Origin: UBA1127 sp034422455
GTDB lineage: Bacteria > Chloroflexota > Dehalococcoidia > Lucifugimonadales > UBA1127
Assembly: GCA_034422455.1 (NCBI GenBank)
Contig: DAOUJQ010000004.1
Coordinates: forward strand, 116,032-180,031
Length of the DNA stretch: 64,000 nucleotides
Reading direction: 5' to 3'
Made by a program: the position numbers and the translations under genes. The notes under the pieces are model-generated. The model worked only from the letters and a program-made list of their open reading frames with translations, had not been told where the DNA came from and ran no database searches. How positions within the stretch are numbered: position 1 is the first letter of the stretch; the number at the start of each line of letters is the position of its first letter. Shown here one piece after another: positions 42,674 to 49,816 of the stretch.

Positions 42674-43246
42674 CTACGCCACCCGGAAACCCCGAGCGAC
42701 GCGCAGCAGCAGCGTCGGCAGGGGTTCGAGCAGCCGCAGGACCACCACGACGACCACCGTGATCGCAAGCGCGATGGCGGCGCCGGCAAGGACGTCCGTC
42801 GGATAGGCCACGCCCGCGTACACTCTCGACAAGGACCACGCGGCCGCTACGGCGAACGCTACGGACCCCAATCGCCGGTCCGCCGTCCACAAGCCTGCCG
42901 CAAGGGCCGTGCCCACGACGGCGGGGTTGGACGGAAAGGACGGGTCGCTGGGCGGATAGAAGAGGAGTTGCAGATCCTCGTCGACGAAGGGCCGGTCCCG
43001 CATGACGGCTCCTCCAATGATCTCAACGGCAAGGTTGCCGAATCCCATTGCCAGCCACGCGGCGAAGCACGCCTTCTGGTGCGCCAATCGCACCGCCGGG
43101 TCCTGCGGCCCGAACCATGCCGCAAACACCAGCAGGGAAATGACCACCGGTGAGAAGTAGTCGCCGACGACGATGCGCACGACAGCATCAACGGCGGGCA
43201 CTGCGCCGACGCCGCCGTTGAGCCACCGGACTACTTCCGCGTCCAC
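42674..43246 (-). CDS. PAP2-superfamily membrane protein lacking catalytic histidines
   Basis: The 190-residue protein has six hydrophobic segments and the PAP2 layout, but the catalytic motifs are degraded. Motif C1 keeps MRDRP without the lysine. C2, normally PSGH, reads PSNP (105-108). C3, normally SRx5HxxxD, reads SRVYAGVAYPTD with Ala147 in place of the histidine nucleophile. Phosphatase activity is therefore unlikely. It starts at GTG 43246, inside the end of the preceding gene (16-base overlap), so the two are coupled. The gene is intact otherwise, implying a non-catalytic role or recent decay. Confidence 0.82.
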   Translation of the reverse strand: MDAEVVRWLNGGVGAVPAVDAVVRIVVGDYFSPVVISLLVFAAWFGPQDPAVRLAHQKACFAAWLAMGFGNLAVEIIGGAVMRDRPFVDEDLQLLFYPPSDPSFPSNPAVVGTALAAGLWTADRRLGSVAFAVAAAWSLSRVYAGVAYPTDVLAGAAIALAITVVVVVVLRLLEPLPTLLLRVARGFRVA

Positions 43247-43659
43247 CGTCGAACCTCTGCCCAGAGGGTCTTCAGGCCGCTGGGAAGCGCCTGGTAGTAG
43301 GTGCGATGCCGCAGCGCCTCCAGCCCTTCCGCATCCATCGCGGACACCTCAGCGCTCCTGCGGTTGAGCAGGGAAGAGAGCAGGACCGTGAACCCCAGGG
43401 CCGCCAGCGACGTGAGGGAGAACCGGGCCGCCTGCTCGTTGCCGTTCAGGCCGCCGAGGGTATCCGGGATGTGACGCGCGCCTTCGCGGAAGAACCAGGC
43501 GAAACCCGCGAGCACCAGCGCTGCGCCCAGGGCATACGCCCACGGCTTGCTGCGGATGAAGAGAAGCCTGACGAGTCCGGCGTGCGCGGCCGCAATCTGG
43601 ATGACGCCGGTGGACGCGAGAAAGACCCAGATGATGTAGTCGCGGGGGATGTCATCCAC
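43231..43659 (-). CDS. Hypothetical three-segment membrane protein
   Basis: The 142-residue protein starts at GTG 43659 (MDDIPRDYIIWVFLASTG). It has hydrophobic segments at about residues 9-30, 38-57 and 82-98, and a basic soluble tail (YYQALPSGLKTLWAEVRRWTRK). No family is recognised. It overlaps the PAP2-like gene by 16 bases and follows ilvE at a distance of 42 bases. Confidence 0.65.
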   Translation of the reverse strand: MDDIPRDYIIWVFLASTGVIQIAAAHAGLVRLLFIRSKPWAYALGAALVLAGFAWFFREGARHIPDTLGGLNGNEQAARFSLTSLAALGFTVLLSSLLNRRSAEVSAMDAEGLEALRHRTYYQALPSGLKTLWAEVRRWTRK

Positions 43660-43701
43660 GGGTCGGCGCTCCGCTGATGCTCAGACGTCGGTGCGGCGCG
43701 G

Positions 43702-44643
43702 CTACACCTTGGCCATTGGCGCGGGGATCGCCTCCACACACCAGTGGCGGTACTTGGGAATCTGACCCCGAATCGCCTTGAAGTAGATGTCCTGCACCGC
43801 CTTGGTGATGGGGCCAGGCTCGCCGTCTCCAATGGTCCGGTGGTCCAGCTCGCCCATCGGGGTGACGTGGGCGGCGGTGCCGGTGAGGAAGACCTCGTCG
43901 GCCAGGTAGAGCTCGGCGCGGCCGATGGGGCGCTCGACGGTGTCAATGCCGAGCTCCTCGCGGGCGATCCGCATGATGCAGGTGCGGGTGATGCCGGGGA
44001 GGATGTTGGCCGTCAGGGGCGGCGTCACGAGCTCGCCGTCCTTGACCACGAAGATGTTCTCGCCACTGCCCTCGGCGACCTTGCCGTCGAAGTTGAGGAG
44101 GATGGCCTCGTCGAAACCGGAGAGGACGGCGTCGGTCTTGGCGAGGATGCTGTTGACGTAGGTAGCGCTCAGCTTGACACGCGGGGGCATCATCGTCTCG
44201 TCAATGCGCCGCCAGCTTGCGGTCACGCAGCGGGCCACATGGGCGTCGATATACTGGCCGAAGGGGACTGCGATGATGGTGAGGTCGTCGTCGAGCTCGT
44301 GAAGCTTCAGGTTGGCGACTCGTTCGGCGCTCTTGAAGGCGAGCGGCCGGATGTACATGTCCTCGCGGTACCCGGTGCGCTCAACCAGGTCAACGGTGAG
44401 GTCCACCAGCTCTTCAGCCGACATCGGCAGATTCATGCGCAGCACCCTGGCGCCGTTCACGAGGCGCTGATAGTGCTCCAGCGGGCGGAAGATGAGGAGC
44501 TTCTCCTCCTCCTCATTCCAGTTGCAGCGGATGCCCTCAAAGACCGCCGTTCCGTAGTGGAGGGCGTGGGTCATGACGCCGACCTTCGCCTCCGGTGCGG
44601 GCACAAACTCTCCGCGAAACCAGGCTAAAGGTGATGGCGCCAT
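43702..44643 (-). CDS. ilvE: Branched-chain amino acid aminotransferase
   Basis: This class IV PLP aminotransferase exchanges amino groups between glutamate and branched-chain keto acids. It has WFRGEFVPAPEAKVGVMTHALHYGTAVFEGIR and YIRPLAFKSAERV. The PLP-lysine region is PPRVKLSATYVNSILAKTDAVLSGFDEAILLN, and GKVAEGSGENIFVVKDGELVTPPLTANILPGITR follows. ATG 44643 has GGAG upstream and gives 313 residues. A -10 box lies 34 bases before the ATG. Confidence 0.94.
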   Translation of the reverse strand: MAPSPLAWFRGEFVPAPEAKVGVMTHALHYGTAVFEGIRCNWNEEEEKLLIFRPLEHYQRLVNGARVLRMNLPMSAEELVDLTVDLVERTGYREDMYIRPLAFKSAERVANLKLHELDDDLTIIAVPFGQYIDAHVARCVTASWRRIDETMMPPRVKLSATYVNSILAKTDAVLSGFDEAILLNFDGKVAEGSGENIFVVKDGELVTPPLTANILPGITRTCIMRIAREELGIDTVERPIGRAELYLADEVFLTGTAAHVTPMGELDHRTIGDGEPGPITKAVQDIYFKAIRGQIPKYRHWCVEAIPAPMAKV

Positions 44644-44676
44644 AACAAGCTCCTTTTGGGGGATAAACCAACCGCC

Positions 44677-44682
44677 ATTATA
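44677..44682 (-). promoter_or_regulatory. -10 box of ilvE
   Basis: On the minus strand TATAAT is a perfect -10. A TTGCTT lies 18 bases further up and is a weak -35. The predicted leader is about 27 bases, leaving no room for an attenuator. Confidence 0.55.
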
Positions 44683-44797
44683 TGCACAGCTACAATCGTC
44701 AAGCAAGTTTGGGGGGCGCTGCATGCACCCCAACCCCGCCCCGGCCTCCGGTCAAGGAGACTTGGAAAATCAAGGCCATAAAGACGTCCCTGGGCAG

Positions 44798-45415
44798 CTA
44801 GGCGCTTTCCGATTCCCCGGCATCCTCAACGACCTGGCGTTCCCACCGGAAATACATCACTCCCGCCAACACCAAGAAGCCCACGAGCAATACCACGAAT
44901 CGTGCGATGTCACGCGAACTCCCAGCGTCGCTGAGGTTTCCTGTCAAAATACCACCCAACAGTCCGGTCAGTGCGCTCAACTGATCGGGTGGGGTTTCAC
45001 CGGAAGGGGCGCCAAACAGTATGAGCAGCACTCCGGCCAAGAGTATTGCCGGCGTGATGACCTGCAACCTGCGAAAGAGGGCCACCCCCAGCACAACAAA
45101 GATGATCCCCAGCCCGATATGAATGCTACCCAACTCCGATGCGCTTTTGGCAGTCTCGTTTGCCCGCTCGACAATCTGCTCTTCGGACGAGAAAAAGGAG
45201 TCGATGTCAGTTATGGGAACGGTCGATGTCTCATAGAAAGCTGCGGTTGAGCTGAAAACCAACATCGCCAAGACAAGCCCAAGGCCCACCTGAGCGGCCC
45301 TCTGTACAAGGCCTGCATCACCCCCCAAGTAGTTGGCAAACAACACAGCTGCGATGATGATCGCGAACACGAAACCGGACTGCAGAGCGGACCCCGCCAG
45401 AGCATCAGCGCCCAT
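44798..45415 (-). CDS. Hypothetical membrane protein
   Basis: The 205-residue protein has about five hydrophobic segments (residues 13-30, 40-58, 98-112, 119-135 and 168-186). A charged loop, DIDSFFSSEEQIVERANETAKSASELG, lies between the second and third. It ends in a polar tail. No family is recognised. GGAGGG lies seven bases before ATG 45415. It is downstream of the 27-residue ORF on the same strand and upstream of ilvE, which has its own promoter. Confidence 0.7.
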   Translation of the reverse strand: MGADALAGSALQSGFVFAIIIAAVLFANYLGGDAGLVQRAAQVGLGLVLAMLVFSSTAAFYETSTVPITDIDSFFSSEEQIVERANETAKSASELGSIHIGLGIIFVVLGVALFRRLQVITPAILLAGVLLILFGAPSGETPPDQLSALTGLLGGILTGNLSDAGSSRDIARFVVLLVGFLVLAGVMYFRWERQVVEDAGESESA

Positions 45416-45510
45416 TGTTCAACCCTCCCTCAATTCCATATCGGTCCTACCCGGCCCGCTGCATCACCCTTTGCCACGGCCTGCCCGGATCCCTCTGAAT
45501 CCGGGGGGCT

Positions 45511-45594
45511 CTACCGCACCAAGTACGCCCACAGCAGCGACAGGCCGGGCACGATGACGAAGATAAGGGCCAGGATGACGATGCGGTAGATCAT
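45511..45594 (-). CDS. 27-residue single-pass membrane peptide
   Basis: ATG 45592-45594 overlaps the stop of the amidohydrolase gene in an ATGA. The ORF encodes 27 residues that are almost entirely a hydrophobic helix (MIYRIVILALIFVIVPGLSL at the start), with a basic residue near each end. It ends at TAG 45511-45513. The exact stop-start coupling and membrane-helix composition make a real product plausible. No similar family is known to me. Confidence 0.5.
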   Translation of the reverse strand: MIYRIVILALIFVIVPGLSLLWAYLVR

Positions 45595-46721
45595 TCGGGC
45601 AGCGACATCCCATAGAGCTTGGCGACGTTGTCGACGGTGGTAGCGCGGCGGACGTCCTCCGGCACGCCATCGAAGACCATGTCGAGCGTCTCCTGGGAGT
45701 GGGGCCAGACGGAGTCATGGTGGGGGAAGTCGCAGCCCCACATGAGGGTCTCGACGCCGATGGCATCGCGGGTGAGCACACCGGGCCGGTCGTCCTCGAA
45801 GGTTGCGAAGAACTGCCGCTGCCAGTACTCGCTGGGCTTCAGGTCGAGGTACTCCGGCACCGCGCGGCGGCTGCGGTAGACCGAGTGGTCCATGCGCTCA
45901 AGCCAGTTGGCGATCCAGCCGGTGTTGAACTCGGCCACGACGAACCTCAGGTCCGGGTAACGGTGGGCGACGCCGCCCGCAATCAGGTCGGACAACGTGA
46001 ACTGGATGACGTTCGGCGCGCTGGCGTACGCCTGGATGAGGTCGGCACCGGCGAGGCCAGTGTTCGCGGCATGACCGTCGGTGAAGATGTGCATGTTGAC
46101 GACGACGCCCGCCTCCTGAGCCGCCGCCCAGACGGGGTCGTAGACGGGGTCGGCGTATTTTGTCCCATAGGGTGCGGCGCAGGGGATGCAGGCACCCCGG
46201 TACCCCTTCGCGATGGCCCGCTCCAGCTCCTGCAGCGCCGCCGAGGGGTCGTGCATGGGCAGCAGCGCGAGGCCGCGCAGGCGGCCGGGGACGGCGGCGC
46301 AGAAGTCCCAGAGCCAGTCGTTGTAGTTCCGGTGGGCGGCGGCGAGGACCTCCGCGTCCTGGGTGCCAAAGAGGCGCATGAAGACGCTGGGGAAGATGAC
46401 CTCGCCCCAGACGCCGTCGCCGTCCATCTCCTTCATGCGCTCGACGGGGTCCGTGAGGGCGGGGCGAAGGCCGTCGTAGCCGAGGGCGATGGTGCGGTGC
46501 GTCTCGGGGTCGTCGAGGCTCATGCCTGCGATGCCGAGGCGCCCGACGCCGCCGATGGTCGCATTGAGGCGCGTGCCCGTGGCGGGGATCTCCACGAAGT
46601 CTCCCCGGCCCTCCTCGCGGACGATGCGGGGGGCGCGGTCGCCGAAGCGCTCAGCCAGGCCCGCGAAGACGTCGCGGGGCTCCAGGATGTGCGAGTCGGC
46701 GGAGATCGCCAGACGAGCCAT
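45591..46721 (-). CDS. Amidohydrolase-2 family metal-dependent hydrolase/decarboxylase, second copy
   Basis: The 376-residue protein starts MARLAISADSHILEP (DSH metal motif). It continues LALLPMHDPSAALQELERAIAKGYRGACIP, VVVNMHIFTDGH, and AGGVAHRYPDLRFVVAEFNTGWIANWLERMDHS. MWGCDFPHHDSVWPHSQETL carries the metal aspartate. ATG 46721 follows GGGAGG by five bases. It is a paralogue of the 39.9-41.1 kb protein, sharing the LPMHD, FPHLR/YPDLR and D-PHHDS patterns. The substrate is unknown. A 27-residue membrane ORF is translationally coupled to its end. Confidence 0.88.
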   Translation of the reverse strand: MARLAISADSHILEPRDVFAGLAERFGDRAPRIVREEGRGDFVEIPATGTRLNATIGGVGRLGIAGMSLDDPETHRTIALGYDGLRPALTDPVERMKEMDGDGVWGEVIFPSVFMRLFGTQDAEVLAAAHRNYNDWLWDFCAAVPGRLRGLALLPMHDPSAALQELERAIAKGYRGACIPCAAPYGTKYADPVYDPVWAAAQEAGVVVNMHIFTDGHAANTGLAGADLIQAYASAPNVIQFTLSDLIAGGVAHRYPDLRFVVAEFNTGWIANWLERMDHSVYRSRRAVPEYLDLKPSEYWQRQFFATFEDDRPGVLTRDAIGVETLMWGCDFPHHDSVWPHSQETLDMVFDGVPEDVRRATTVDNVAKLYGMSLPE

Positions 46722-46810
46722 GGCTGCCTCCCGGGTCATGGGGTCGTGCACGGGTCAGGATAGCGCGGGGAGGGGACGGTGGGTAGGGGCGATAGAGTGT
46801 TCCTCCCTTT

Positions 46811-47716
46811 TTCGTAGCTGAGGCTATTCGTCTTCTTTTTTGTTTTGTAGCTGAGATAGCACATTTCAGCTACAAAGCGAATTTGCCCCCGGGGGAAACG
46901 AATCCCGTCCCGCCAGCGGAGCCATAGTCGGCGGGGCTTTGGCGCTGTTGTCGTGGCGGTGCATGGGATGAGGGTAGCGAGGGTGCGCGCGTCAGGGCAA
47001 GGGGGTGGTGGCAGGGATGGGGAGGCGAGAGCGGTTGGCAGTCCACCTCGCCCAACACCGCACCTCTGGGTTCCTGCCTTCGCAGGGGCAGGCTCTGCCT
47101 GCGCAGGACCCTTCGACAGGCTCCAGGGCAATCGGAAAGGGCCGTTGGGCGCAAGGGGGTTCCGGATACCGGCATGCGCCGGTATGAGGGTTTGGGGGGT
47201 ATGCGGGGCCGAATTGTTTCCGCGTGCGGGCGTAGCTGCGGGGAATTGTTTTGTTTTTCGTGTTGAAGCTGAGTTGGCACGTTGCAGATACAACACGAAA
47301 ATTTTTTCATCAGGGGGGAACAATTCCCGGTCCTTCGACAGACCATAGGTGTCGGCGTTGTGCTGTTGTGGTGGCGGTGCATGGGGTGAGGGTAGCGGGG
47401 GGAACGGCGTTCGCGCGAGGGGGTGGTGGCAGGGACGCCCCACCCGGCATGCGCCCCTCTGGGTTCCTGCCTTCGCAGGACCCTTCGACAGGCTCAGGGC
47501 AATCGGAAAGAGCCGTTGGGCGCAAGGGTTCTGGATACCGGCATGCGCCGGTATGAGGGGTGGGGGAGAGGGGCGACCCTTCGACAGGGCTCAGGGCGAA
47601 CGAGGGGCCTGCGGCCGGGAGAGTCGCGACTCGCCTCTACGGGAAGGACGCCCCACCCGGCCCCGCACCTCTGGGTTCCTGCCTTCGCAGGAACGACGAT
47701 GGAGAGAGGGGTGGGG
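46811..47716. repeat. Diverged direct duplication packed with palindromic repeats, no gene
   Basis: Nearly 1 kb holds no supportable gene. Two related modules about 370-418 bases apart share GTGGCGGTGCATGG (46953 and 47371) and GGTTCCTGCCTTCGCAGG (47069 and 47462). They also share CCTTCGACAGGCTC (47110 and 47485) and GGATACCGGCATGCGCCGGT (47164 and 47533). A partial third module starts near 47575. Each full module begins with an AT-richer palindrome: TTTGTAGCTGA/TCAGCTACAAA (46844-46876, perfect 11 bp) and TTTTCGTGTTG/CAACACGAAAA (47255-47301, perfect 11 bp, then a T run). Confidence 0.8.
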
Positions 47717-47992
47717 TTAGCCGCCGGCGACGGCGGGGACGATGCTGACGTCGTCGGTTGCCTTGATCTCGGTGTCGAGGCCCTGGAGGAACTGGACGTC
47801 CTCACCGTTGACGTAGATGTTGACGAAGTGGCGGAGGCCGCCGGACTCGTCCACGAGCCGTTCCTTGATACCGGGGAACTGCTCCTCCATGGCGTCTACC
47901 ATGTCGGCGAGGTTGTCCGCGTCCACTTCCACGCGGTCCTGGTCGTTGGTCACCCGCCGAAGCGGGGCCGGAATTCGCACTGTGACACCCAT
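47717..47992 (-). CDS. MoaD/ThiS-family ubiquitin-like sulfur carrier
   Basis: The 91-residue beta-grasp protein starts MGVTVRIPAPLRRVTNDQDRVEV and includes HFVNIYVNGEDVQFLQGLDTEIKATDDVSIVPAVAGG. The C-terminal Gly-Gly can be adenylated and thiocarboxylated. The N terminus 'RIP.PLR' and VNI..NGED resemble MoaD/SAMP-like carriers involved in sulfur transfer. GGAGG precedes ATG 47992. It is third after threonine synthase and a NIL-domain gene. The moa genes at the left edge are 46 kb away, so a role other than molybdopterin is plausible. No E1-like activating gene adjoins. Confidence 0.9.
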   Translation of the reverse strand: MGVTVRIPAPLRRVTNDQDRVEVDADNLADMVDAMEEQFPGIKERLVDESGGLRHFVNIYVNGEDVQFLQGLDTEIKATDDVSIVPAVAGG

Positions 47993-48043
47993 TTGCCGTC
48001 CTCCTGTTGGTTTGCCCTAGTTTTCAGGCGTGCCCCCGACCCC

Positions 48044-48098
48044 CCATCCCCCGCTTTCGCGGGGGCAGGCTCTAACCTTCCCCCACAGAGGGGGAAGG
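48044..48098. repeat. Family C hairpins between NIL and MoaD-like genes
   Basis: CCCCCGC-TTTC-GCGGGGG (about 48049-48066) is followed by CCTTCCCCC-ACAGA-GGGGGAAGG (48076-48098). No T run follows on either strand. Confidence 0.75.
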
Positions 48099-48125
48099 AA
48101 CTGGGAACAGGGAAGATGGAGGCGG

Positions 48126-48365
48126 TTACTCGATGACGTCTCCGGTGACCAGCTCCACGGCGATGCCGGTGGAGCGCACCCACTCTATGCCCTGGTTGAG
48201 CTGCTCGGCGTCGCCCTCCAGCTCCAGCAGCGCCCAGCCGAAAGCCTCGCGCACGTCGGCGCCGCGGATGTTGGTCACGATCGGGAACTTCTGTCCAAGC
48301 TGCCAGATGATCGGCTCCTGGACCAGCTCCGGCGTGAAGGTGAATCGCACTCTCAGCTTTGCCAT
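48126..48365 (-). CDS. Stand-alone NIL-domain protein
   Basis: The 79-residue protein is a single NIL domain: KLRVRFTFTPELVQEPIIWQLGQKFPIVTNIRGADVREAFGWALLELEGDAEQLNQGIEWVRSTGIAVELV. NIL is the ferredoxin-like ligand domain at the C terminus of the methionine-transport ATPase MetN. It is also fused to ferredoxins in a homocysteine-forming pathway of methanogens. It lies 20 bases after thrC on the same strand. A methionine-related or sulfur-related role is inferred from family and neighbours. Confidence 0.88.
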   Translation of the reverse strand: MAKLRVRFTFTPELVQEPIIWQLGQKFPIVTNIRGADVREAFGWALLELEGDAEQLNQGIEWVRSTGIAVELVTGDVIE

Positions 48366-48385
48366 TGCAGCCTCACCACCACTGC

Positions 48386-49609
48386 CTAGGCGTTCAGGAC
48401 TTCCGATTCAAAGGACGCGGTGGTAGGGGCGATCTGGACGGACCGCACGGTGTCCTCCACCGCCTCCAGCGTCTTGAGGCCGTTGCCGGTGATGTAGGCG
48501 ACGGTGACCTCGTCGCGCTTGATGACGCCGCGCTCAACCAGCCGCTTGAGGCCGGAAATGACCACGCCGCCGGCGGTCTCCGTGAAGATGCCCTCGTTCT
48601 CCGCGAGGAGCTGGATGCCCGAGACGACCTCTCCCTCCGGCACGATGGTGGCGTCGCCGTCCGACTCGGCGATGGTCCTGAGGGAGTAGTAGCCGTCGGC
48701 CGGGTTGCCGATGGCGAGGGACTTGGCGACGGTGTTCGGCTTCACGGGTCGCACGCGGCCCCAGCCGTTCTCAAAGGCCTCCGCGATGGGCGCGCAACCC
48801 TCGGCCTGCGTCATGTGCATGTGGGTGTGGACCTTGGGGATGAGCCCCAGGTCCTCAAACTCGTGGAAGCCCTTCCAGATCTTGGTGAACATGGACCCGG
48901 AGGCGGAGGGCACGATGCAGTGGGCGGGCGCCTGCCAGCCAAGCTGCTCCGCAACCTCGTAGCCGAGGGTCTTGCTGCCCTCGGCGTAGTACGGTCGCAT
49001 GTTGATGTTCACGAAGGCCCAGGGGTACGCGTCCGCCAACTCGCTGCAGAGGCGGTTGACATCGTCGTAGCTGCCGTCAACGGCGACGAGGGTCGGGCCG
49101 TAGATGGCGGCGCCCACCACCTTCCCCTTCTCCAGGTCGGCGGGGATGAAGATGCAGGCGTCCATGCCGGCGCGCGCGGCGTGGGCGGCGACGCTGCCCG
49201 CGAGGTTGCCCGTGGAGGCGCAGGCGAGGGTCTTGAACTCGTACTCCAGCGCCTTGGTGGAGGCGACGGAGACGACACGGTCCTTGAAGGAGTTGGTCGG
49301 GTTGACCGCATCGTTCTTGATGTAGAGGTGGTCGAGGCCCAGCACACGGCCGAGGTTGGGAGCCTTCATGAGCGGGGTGAAGCCCGTCTGCAGGTCGACG
49401 GCGTTGTCGGCGTCCACGGGGAGAAGGTCCTGGTAGCGCCACATGGTGAGGGGGCCGCTCTGAATGCGCTCCCGGCTGATGACGCGGGCGACGGCCTCAT
49501 AGTCGTAGACCACTTCCAGCGGGCCGAAGCAGAACTCGCAAACGTTCAGCGGGTCCGTGGCGTACTCACGGCCGCACTCCCTGCACTTCAATGCGCTTGC
49601 GTATGCCAA
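48386..49609 (-). CDS. thrC: Threonine synthase
   Basis: This fold-type II PLP enzyme normally turns O-phosphohomoserine into threonine. An N-terminal zinc ribbon has CREC and CEFC. TGFTPLMKAPNLG, then YIKNDAVNPTNSFKDRVVSVASTKALEYE with the PLP lysine, ACASTGNLAGSVAAHAARAG and SGSMFTKIWKGFHEFEDLG follow. TTG 49609 is preferred (AGGAG seven bases upstream), though GTG 49639 is possible. It heads a run with the NIL-domain gene and the MoaD-like gene. The sequence looks like ordinary threonine synthase; a sulfur-transfer role is speculative. Confidence 0.92.
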   Translation of the reverse strand: MAYASALKCRECGREYATDPLNVCEFCFGPLEVVYDYEAVARVISRERIQSGPLTMWRYQDLLPVDADNAVDLQTGFTPLMKAPNLGRVLGLDHLYIKNDAVNPTNSFKDRVVSVASTKALEYEFKTLACASTGNLAGSVAAHAARAGMDACIFIPADLEKGKVVGAAIYGPTLVAVDGSYDDVNRLCSELADAYPWAFVNINMRPYYAEGSKTLGYEVAEQLGWQAPAHCIVPSASGSMFTKIWKGFHEFEDLGLIPKVHTHMHMTQAEGCAPIAEAFENGWGRVRPVKPNTVAKSLAIGNPADGYYSLRTIAESDGDATIVPEGEVVSGIQLLAENEGIFTETAGGVVISGLKRLVERGVIKRDEVTVAYITGNGLKTLEAVEDTVRSVQIAPTTASFESEVLNA

Positions 49610-49751
49610 ATCAGGACTCCTGCCTATACGAACGCACACGCCGACAGACCAGCCATCGACAGTAGAACAATGGTAGCAGCGGCCCTAGTGAGCGTCAATC
49701 TGCGCAGGTTGCCGGCCAAGCCGCCGACGCCCCGTGGACGCCGCCTTGGGC

Positions 49752-49757
49752 TATAAT
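49752..49757 (+). promoter_or_regulatory. -10 box of nfeD-floA operon
   Basis: TATAAT lies 60 bases before the nfeD ATG. The surrounding GCTATAATTGAAG is identical to that before tig. I see no good -35. Confidence 0.5.
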
Positions 49758-49816
49758 TGAAGTGTGGCCGGGAGGGAAGCTGCGGGGTCCATCACGCACA
49801 GAGGGGGATGCCTCAG

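Noticed and set aside
46811..47716. Possible CRISPR array or small genes in the repeat-rich kilobase
   Set aside because: Repeats are mixed families at irregular distances without uniform spacers, and the open frames run through palindromes in several phases.
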